Of a DNA stretch of 64,000 bases, positions 58,726 through 64,000 are shown piece after piece. Within the stretch, counting starts at the first letter, position 1, and each line of letters begins with the position of its first letter. The stretch comes from Eledone cirrhosa (lineage: Eukaryota; Mollusca; Cephalopoda; Octopoda; Eledonidae): contig OZ024743.1 of the NCBI GenBank assembly GCA_964016885.1, forward strand, positions 72,735,125-72,799,124, written 5' to 3'. A model generated the notes under the pieces. That model had not been told where the DNA came from. It saw only the letters and a list, made by a program, of their open reading frames with translations, and did no database searches. The translations under genes were made by a program, and so were the position numbers.

Positions 58726-59149
58726 TTATAATTTTTAACCTGGTGAATAAATAGTCGAACTTGTCAAGGGGGTATTCCTTATATAGGAAGATTGTAGTTT
58801 TCAAGAGGATTGGTTAAAATTTGTTGTAAACACAAATAAGTCTATCATGGCATTTGGTGGGAGGTAGGGGTGGCTGAACTTGCCTGAAGAACAATAGGGG
58901 AGTGAGTGGATCGGCCAAGCGTTGACGTGATATGTATACAGCAGATTCTAAGGATAGTGTGTGAAGTGGAGGAGGGAGGTTATAGAATATGTAAATCGAA
59001 TGAGAGTAGGAGATAATAAAAGATAATAGAAAGAAATAAAAAAAAATTCATATAATTAGATAGTGAGAAACTAATTAAAAAAATCACAATGCTATCTTAC
59101 AATTACAGGTTAATATGTTGAAAATAGAAAAAACTTGTATATATATATA
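58726..59149. other. No gene
   Basis: Purine-rich towards 58960-59070; no recognised repeat. Confidence 0.45.
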
Positions 59150-59316
59150 TATAAGTTTGTTCCGGGTTCAATGGGGGTAACCACAGTAAGCAGGGTATAC
59201 ATATACATTATAGAAAGGCTTCTCCAGGACTAGAACTGTTTCATTCGGGAGAAATCATCAGGATGATTTCTAAAGAATGAAACCGTTCTAGTCCTGTAGA
59301 ATCTCATCTATATTGA

Positions 59317-59322
<6 letters not shown>
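59150..59322. mobile_element. Fold-back repeat with two back-to-back partial hammerheads
   Basis: 59219-59258 and 59264-59303 are inverse (CAGGACTAGAACTGTTTCAT with its complement). Minus half 59261-59228: CTGATGA, TTC-TCCC-GAA, GAAAC, GTC. Plus half 59262-59293: altered core GGATGA, TTCT-AA-AGAA, GAAAC, GTC. As in H3, the stem I partners lie in opposite arms. Confidence 0.6.

Positions 59323-59360
<38 letters not shown>
59320..59360. repeat. (AT)n microsatellite
   Basis: Pure AT. Confidence 0.95.
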
Positions 59361-59365
<5 letters not shown>

Positions 59366-59406
59366 CGAAACATAAGTCAATTGCATGAACTCATAATCCT
59401 TTATTT

Positions 59407-59462
59407 ACTGCTATATATATTTTGATGATAGCCATTGAATGGCTATGACCTCATCAGGCAGT
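59407..59462 (-). ncRNA. Hammerhead ribozyme motif with one core change
   Basis: Minus strand: stem I ACTGC/GCAGT (5 bp), core CTGATGA (59457-59451), stem II GGT..ATC with ATAGCCATT/AATGGCTAT, then AAAA where GAAA is required, stem III ATA-TA-TAT and an ATA triplet. A single G-to-A change in the core would abolish normal activity. Confidence 0.6.
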
Positions 59463-59502
59463 TAGTCAGTTTGTTACATACACACGGCCGTCAGCTTTGT
59501 TA

Positions 59503-59561
<59 letters not shown>

Positions 59562-59590
59562 TATATATTTGCTTTATAGTTTTGTGTGTG

Positions 59591-59672
<82 letters not shown>
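59503..59672. repeat. Two (AT)n microsatellites
   Basis: 59503-59558 and 59596-59672, separated by TTTGCTTTATAGTTTTGTG. Confidence 0.95.
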
Positions 59673-59680
<8 letters not shown>

Positions 59681-59965
59681 AATTAATAAAAACAATGAAT
59701 AAAAACAAAGACCAAGTTCCTTATATAAAAAAATTCATCATTTTACGATCGTTTCTAGGATATATATGTGTTGGTATGTATATCATATAGATCTATGTAA
59801 AAATATTACAAACTATCAGAGGAAATATACATACCTTCACATATATATGCTCTCTTCAGAAATAATCATTATTTCTGATATAATATCGTTATTTCTGATA
59901 TATTATTTTTTAATATAAGGAACTTGTTCTTTGTTTTTATTCATTGTTTTTATTAATTTATCTTG
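59673..59965. repeat. Fold-back repeat, ~48-bp arms
   Basis: TAATAAAAACAATGAATAAA..AAGTTCCTTATAT (59683-59727) is the inverse of 59915-59960. The interior repeats TATTTCTGATATA twice. Confidence 0.75.
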
Positions 59966-60111
59966 ACTCTGTTTTCCTGTGATTTTCATCGAACATTTTT
60001 GAATGCATCTTCTCTTTTCATGATATTTGGATTACATTGAGTTCTTCGTGCGGATTGGACACTACCGTATATGTTGATAGATTTATCTATATATATATAT
60101 ATATATATATA

Positions 60112-60338
60112 AAAAAAAGTATGACCCCGACGTCAGAGCTCAAGACGTTTCGACGGCTATTTCTGGCCGTGGCTATTATGAAAAAATTCAGTCCAGAAAT
60201 AGCCGTCGAAACGGCTTGAGCTCTGCCGTCGGGGTCATACTTTTTCTTAGTTCCCACTCTACTACCGTAAGTATTGAGTACTCTGATTCTGATGCATTAT
60301 GGTCCATCTGGTTCCTTACCACAATTCCTTTGTTATAT
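60112..60338 (+). repeat. F1 repeat, copy 7, palindromic head
   Basis: Head 60115-60165 and 60192-60245 are inverse copies; between them is TGGCTATTATGAAAAAATTC. Then the body ACTCTACTACCGTAAGTATT and GGTCCATCTGGTTCCTTACC. Confidence 0.85.
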
Positions 60339-60351
60339 AAATATATATATA

Positions 60352-60390
<39 letters not shown>

Positions 60391-60407
60391 TATATATATA
60401 TAATATA
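60339..60407. repeat. (AT)n microsatellite
   Basis: Interrupted AT. Confidence 0.9.
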
Positions 60408-60439
60408 TAAGATCAAAAGATGGTTAAATGAGTTCCATG

Positions 60440-60510
60440 TATTTTATTATGCGCATTTCAAAAACAAATATCATCATGCAATAACATTTGTGTTTTCATC
60501 AGATAAAATA
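60440..60510 (-). ncRNA. Hammerhead ribozyme motif, left arm of H5
   Basis: Inverse of 62061-62131: stem I TATTTTAT/ATAAAATA (8 bp), CTGATGA (60502-60496), long AC/GT-bearing stem II, GAAA, ATG-CG-CAT and triplet ATA at 60450-60448. Confidence 0.85.
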
Positions 60511-62060
60511 GGAGGACATGATATGAAGGTTAAAAACACTTGTGCATAGTGCAGTTTTAAATCAACATATGAAAAGTAGCTTTAGATTGATATGTGATAT
60601 TGGGGAAACATTTTTTTTTAGGGGAGGGGAGGTTGGAAAGGATGAAAAAGAGGAGGAGATGAGAGTAAAAAGTGGAGGGGGGGATTATAATGAGGAAGGA
60701 TGAGATAGGAGGAGACATGGGTGATAGAGAGAGAGATAGCTTTTATAACTGAGAAAAAATATATTGTTTTACATAGAAAGGTTGAAAAACCGTTGGAAGA
60801 TAGTGTATAAATTAAAAAAATTTGAAAATTAACGAAGAGAAAAATAATGTAAAGTTAAGGTTTGTATATTGAAGGGTTTAATAATATGTGCGATGAAAAG
60901 AAATTGTTAATATGTATTAAGAATAATATTTAAGGGTTTAATAATATGTGCGATGGAAAGAAAATGTTGATATGTATTATTAAAAAAACAGAAGTAATGT
61001 AAGTAAGGATATATTGTGAGATATAATTTAGATTCTATAATAAATAGACGCACTGACTTGTTTTTATCTGCTTGCATAAATTCCACAGAACTTTCCATAA
61101 AGTATACAGCTAATATCCTAAACTTTATCAATTCAGAATCCTCTTCTCAAAGGCTCATATACATATATATATATATACTTCTTTAAAAATATACCCATCT
61201 TTCTACCTTATTTCAAAGTTATTTATTATATTCTATATCACTCCTATTCATCATTTCCCTTTTTTCCTTTTCTTTTTCTTTTCTTTTTCTTTTAATTTCT
61301 AACCCCTAATCTGTACCTTTTCTCACTGTGCCTAACATAGAAACAATTATTACACAATACACTATATTCTTACTTTATATCACCTTGAAAAAATCCTTCG
61401 TAAACATAAACATTTTTTTTAATGTTAGATTATTCATCCTCTATTCATTATTTTTTTCTCACTTTCATCTAACTTATTCATGCTCATCTCACAATATATC
61501 CTTACTTACATTACTTCTGTTTTTTTAATAATACATGTCAACATTTTCTTTCCATCGCACATATTATTAAACCCTTAAATATTATTCTTATTACATATTA
61601 AAATTTTCTTTCCATCGCACATATTATTAAACCCTTAAATATTATTCTTAATACATATTAACAATTTCTTTTCATCGCACATATTATTAAACCCTTCAAT
61701 ATACAAACCTTAACTTTACATTATTTTTCTCTTCGTTAATTTTCAAATTCTTTTAATTTATACACTATCTTCCAACGGTTTTTCAACCTTTCTATGTAAA
61801 ACAATATATTTTTTCTCAGTTATAAAAGCTATCTCTCTCTCTTTATCACCCATCTCTCCTCCTGTCTCATCCTTCCTCATTATACTCCCCCCTCCTCCAC
61901 TTTTTACTCTCATCGCCTCCTCTTTTTCATCCTTTCCAACCTCCCCTCCCCTAAAAAAAATGTTTCCCCAATATCACATATCAATCTAAAACTACTTTTC
62001 ATATGTTGAATTAAAACTGCACTATCCACAAGTGTTTTTAACCTTCATATCATGTCCTCC

Positions 62061-62131
62061 TATTTTATCTGATGAAAACACAAATGTTATTGCATGAAGA
62101 TATTTGTTTTTGAAATGCGCATAATAAAATA
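62061..62131 (+). ncRNA. Hammerhead ribozyme motif, right arm of H5
   Basis: Stem I 62061-62068 TATTTTAT pairs perfectly with 62124-62131. Core CTGATGA at 62069-62075. Stem II AAACACAAAT with ATATTTGTTTTT. GAAA at 62112-62115. Stem III ATG-CG-CAT. Cleavage expected after A62123 of the ATA triplet. Every required core base is present. Confidence 0.85.
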
Positions 62132-62170
62132 CATGGAACTCATTTAACCATCTTTTGATCTTATATATTA

Positions 62171-62255
62171 TGTATACTCCAGTCCTACAAACTGTAGAGT
62201 GCTTCTCTATCCGATATCTGCATTGCTTTATTGTACAACAATAAAACTCACCTCT

Positions 62256-62343
<88 letters not shown>

Positions 62344-62351
62344 CATGTATG

Positions 62352-62382
<31 letters not shown>
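62171..62382. repeat. (AT)n and (GT)n microsatellites
   Basis: 62257-62333 AT, ATGTATGTATGC, then AT and GTGTGTG. Confidence 0.95.
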
Positions 62383-62387
<5 letters not shown>

Positions 62388-62600
62388 AAGGTGTGTGGCT
62401 GATTGATTGGAGAACTGGTGGATTCGCAATCATAAGCTTGTCAGTTCGATTCCTGGACCGGTCAATACGTTATGTCGTTGAACAAGACACTTTATTTCAC
62501 GTTGCTCCTTCTACCTGGAGTTGCGACCGATAGATAGTATTAGCAATTGGAAAGACCAACGGAAACATTGTTTCCTTGGTCTGATTTGATGAAAGTCAAT
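62383..62600 (+). mobile_element. tRNA-derived SINE, family S2
   Basis: GGTGTGTGGCTGATTGATTG, AGTTCGATTCCTGGACCGGT (box B), AACAAGACACTTTATTTCAC and ATAGATAGTATTAGCAATTG; a close relative of 22612-22812. Confidence 0.75.
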
Positions 62601-62759
62601 CGACAAAATATATATATATATATCTGACTGTTCCTCACAGAGGAAGGTATGTGACATATAGCTGTTATTTCTTCAAAGTTACATTTTAAAGTTACACTTT
62701 TAAATGATTATTTATCTAGTTAATTTCTACGGACTAAGGAGGAAGAAAATTGTATATAT
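62601..62759. other. No recognised feature
   Basis: Short AT tract at 62609-62622 and unique DNA. Confidence 0.4.
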
Positions 62760-62906
62760 TTGTGACAGGACATCGACGGCTGAGCTCCGATCGTTCCGAC
62801 AGGTAGATCCGAACACTTTTCATATTACCCACTCTATTACCCTAAGTATTGAGTACTCTGGTGTGCTATGGTCTACCTGGAATTTTACCACACCTTCTTT
62901 GTTACA
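62760..62906 (+). repeat. F1 repeat, copy 8, diverged head
   Basis: CATCGACGGCTGAGCTCCGA, ATTACCCACTCTATTACCCT, GAGTACTCTGGTGTGCTATG and TTTTACCACACCTTCTTTGT. Confidence 0.7.
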
Positions 62907-63044
62907 TATATATATACACACAAACACACACATGTATATATATGATATTATTAAGTTAATTTTAGGTTTAATCAATACATATAAAATTTATATCCATAAT
63001 GATTCTCAGTAAAATGCTCATAAACATCAATTCATTGTATCAAT

Positions 63045-63228
63045 AATTGTTTCTACTTTTGGCAGAAGGTCAGCAATTACCCCGTGCATTAATGGTACTT
63101 TATTTTATCGACCCCTTAAGAATGAAAGGCAAAGTTAACCTCGGCGGGATTTGAACTCAGAATGGCAAGGGCCGTAACTCTATGCATCAAAGCATGGCGT
63201 CCGACCCTCTACTGATACTGCCAATCCA
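63045..63228 (-). mobile_element. S1 SINE, minus, near full length
   Basis: TAATTGTTTCTACTTTTGGC, TTTATCGACCCCTTAAGAAT, TCGGCGGGATTTGAACTCAG, GCCGTAACTCTATGCATCAA and CTACTGATACTGCCAATCCA. Confidence 0.85.
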
Positions 63229-63527
63229 CGGCCTATTCATTGTATCAATAATATAATATATTTGTAAAAGTTATAGAGGATACATCAAAGGCGAAACAAA
63301 CTATTACTTTTGATATATATATATAACAAATTATATGTAGATTAAAATAAAATTATAAAGTCATAGATATAAAATTATGTGAGCACAGCTTTATTCTATC
63401 ACCTATGTGTATGACTTTAAATTTGTATTTAAATCTACATAGGCTGTATATGAATATATGTATAAATACAAGCCCGTTTCTCAATTGATATATTCTCGCA
63501 CATAGTTTATGAGTATTATATATATAT
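63229..63527. other. No recognised feature
   Basis: AT-rich, with short direct repeats of the CATTGTATCAATAAT phrase flanking the SINE (63032-63046 and 63237-63252), a likely target-site duplication. Confidence 0.5.
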
Positions 63528-63594
63528 AATAGAGAGAGAAAGAAAGGGAGAGAGAAAGAAAGGGAGAGAGAGAGAGATAGAGAGAAAGAGGGAG

Positions 63595-63681
<87 letters not shown>
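63528..63681. repeat. (GA)n microsatellite
   Basis: AGAGAG with AAAG interruptions, about 150 bp. Confidence 0.95.
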
Positions 63682-63686
<5 letters not shown>

Positions 63687-64000
63687 GCTGCCGAGGGAAT
63701 ATTTCTATGGACGGTAGTGTTATCTCTGATCGGGTATGCTGTTTATCGCTACTAAAACCACTTCTTCAGCGTTTCATACTGAAATATATTTTCTTAGACT
63801 TGATCAATCAATGTTTTTTCTGCCGTCTTCGTATTTTATTTTTCTCTTAACAACTATGATATACAAAAGACGGCTCCAGAATTAGTCTTTATATAATCTT
63901 ATTGATCATATCTACATATCTCTCTGTTGATAATGAAGTGTTATCTATAACCTTGCCTCTCCCTGTAATCGATTACCAAAATACCACGAACATTTTATGC
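63682..64000. other. No supported feature
   Basis: TTCTTCAGCGTTTCATACTG at 63763 has GAAAC and CTGAAGA on the minus strand, but in the wrong order for a simple hammerhead. Confidence 0.4.

Larger units (their letters stand above)
60408..62170. mobile_element. Fold-back element H5, ~610-680-bp arms with perfect terminal hammerheads
   Basis: Left arm 60408-61020 and right arm 61487-62170 pair along their length (GATCAAAAGATGGTTAAATG with its complement at 62142-62161). The right arm has three, the left two, copies of a ~60-bp internal unit (ATTATTAAACCCTTAAATAT). The interior 61021-61486 is AT-rich with no ORF of note. No transposase or RT. Confidence 0.9.

Noticed and set aside
63755..63790. 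CTGAAGA and GAAAC on the minus strand
   Set aside because: The two boxes are in the reverse order for a simple hammerhead.

Overview
This looks like an animal intergenic window, most likely from a cephalopod mollusc and probably an octopus. That is an inference from several repeat types. There are many copies of a tRNA-headed SINE whose body (box-B-like AGTTCAAATCCCG and the tail phrase AAAGTAGAAACAATTA) I recall from octopus SINEs. There are long AT, CA, CT and AC microsatellites, and decayed LINE, Penelope and mariner fragments. I see no convincing host protein-coding gene, and no tRNA or rRNA gene. Almost everything recognisable is mobile DNA. Bases 48801-49000 are an assembly gap.

Layout. 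1-3.35 kb is AT-rich and nearly empty. 3.35-18.7 kb is a dense head-to-tail cluster of plus-strand non-LTR retrotransposons. They have a central reverse transcriptase (RT), and where the 3' part survives, a CCHC-like motif and a PD-(D/E)XK restriction-like endonuclease (RLE); I would place them near the Dong/R4/Rex6 group. I call the copies A1, B1, C, B2, B3 and A2. Most end in, or start directly after, (TAA)n tracts. A minus-strand L1/Tx1-like element (APE-type endonuclease plus RT, with an ORF1 remnant) lies between B2 and B3. A1 keeps an uninterrupted 841-codon frame with all RT catalytic motifs, but its 3' end is fused in frame to the N-terminal part of B1.

18.7-63.7 kb is a mosaic of SINEs, microsatellites, fold-back (inverted-repeat) elements, LINE 3' ends and Penelope-like element (PLE) remnants with GIY-YIG endonuclease sequence. 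Reading the repeats as RNA shows many hammerhead-ribozyme (HHR) motifs: CTGANGA, stem II, GAAA, a very short stem III and a NUH cleavage triplet, with complementary stem I strands in the best copies. The best examples are at 62061-62131 and its inverted partner 60440-60510, 21296-21340 and its inverted partner 21080-21124, 29817-29911, 34930-35025 with 35818-35912, 47058-47139, 47310-47445 and 59407-59462. At least six different repeat families are involved. Most are fold-back elements whose relation to PLEs is not obvious, although PLEs are the established animal carriers of such ribozymes and PLE remnants are present here.

The most interesting biology is therefore (1) a set of hammerhead-bearing, mostly fold-back elements, possibly mobilised in trans by PLE or another reverse transcriptase, and (2) a nest of RLE-type retrotransposons associated with TAA microsatellites, including an in-frame chimera of two element families. 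Other repeated themes are a palindromic family (F1, eight loci) flanked by AT microsatellites and several LINE 3' ends that grade into trinucleotide microsatellites. All structure calls were made by eye; none has been folded or searched computationally.
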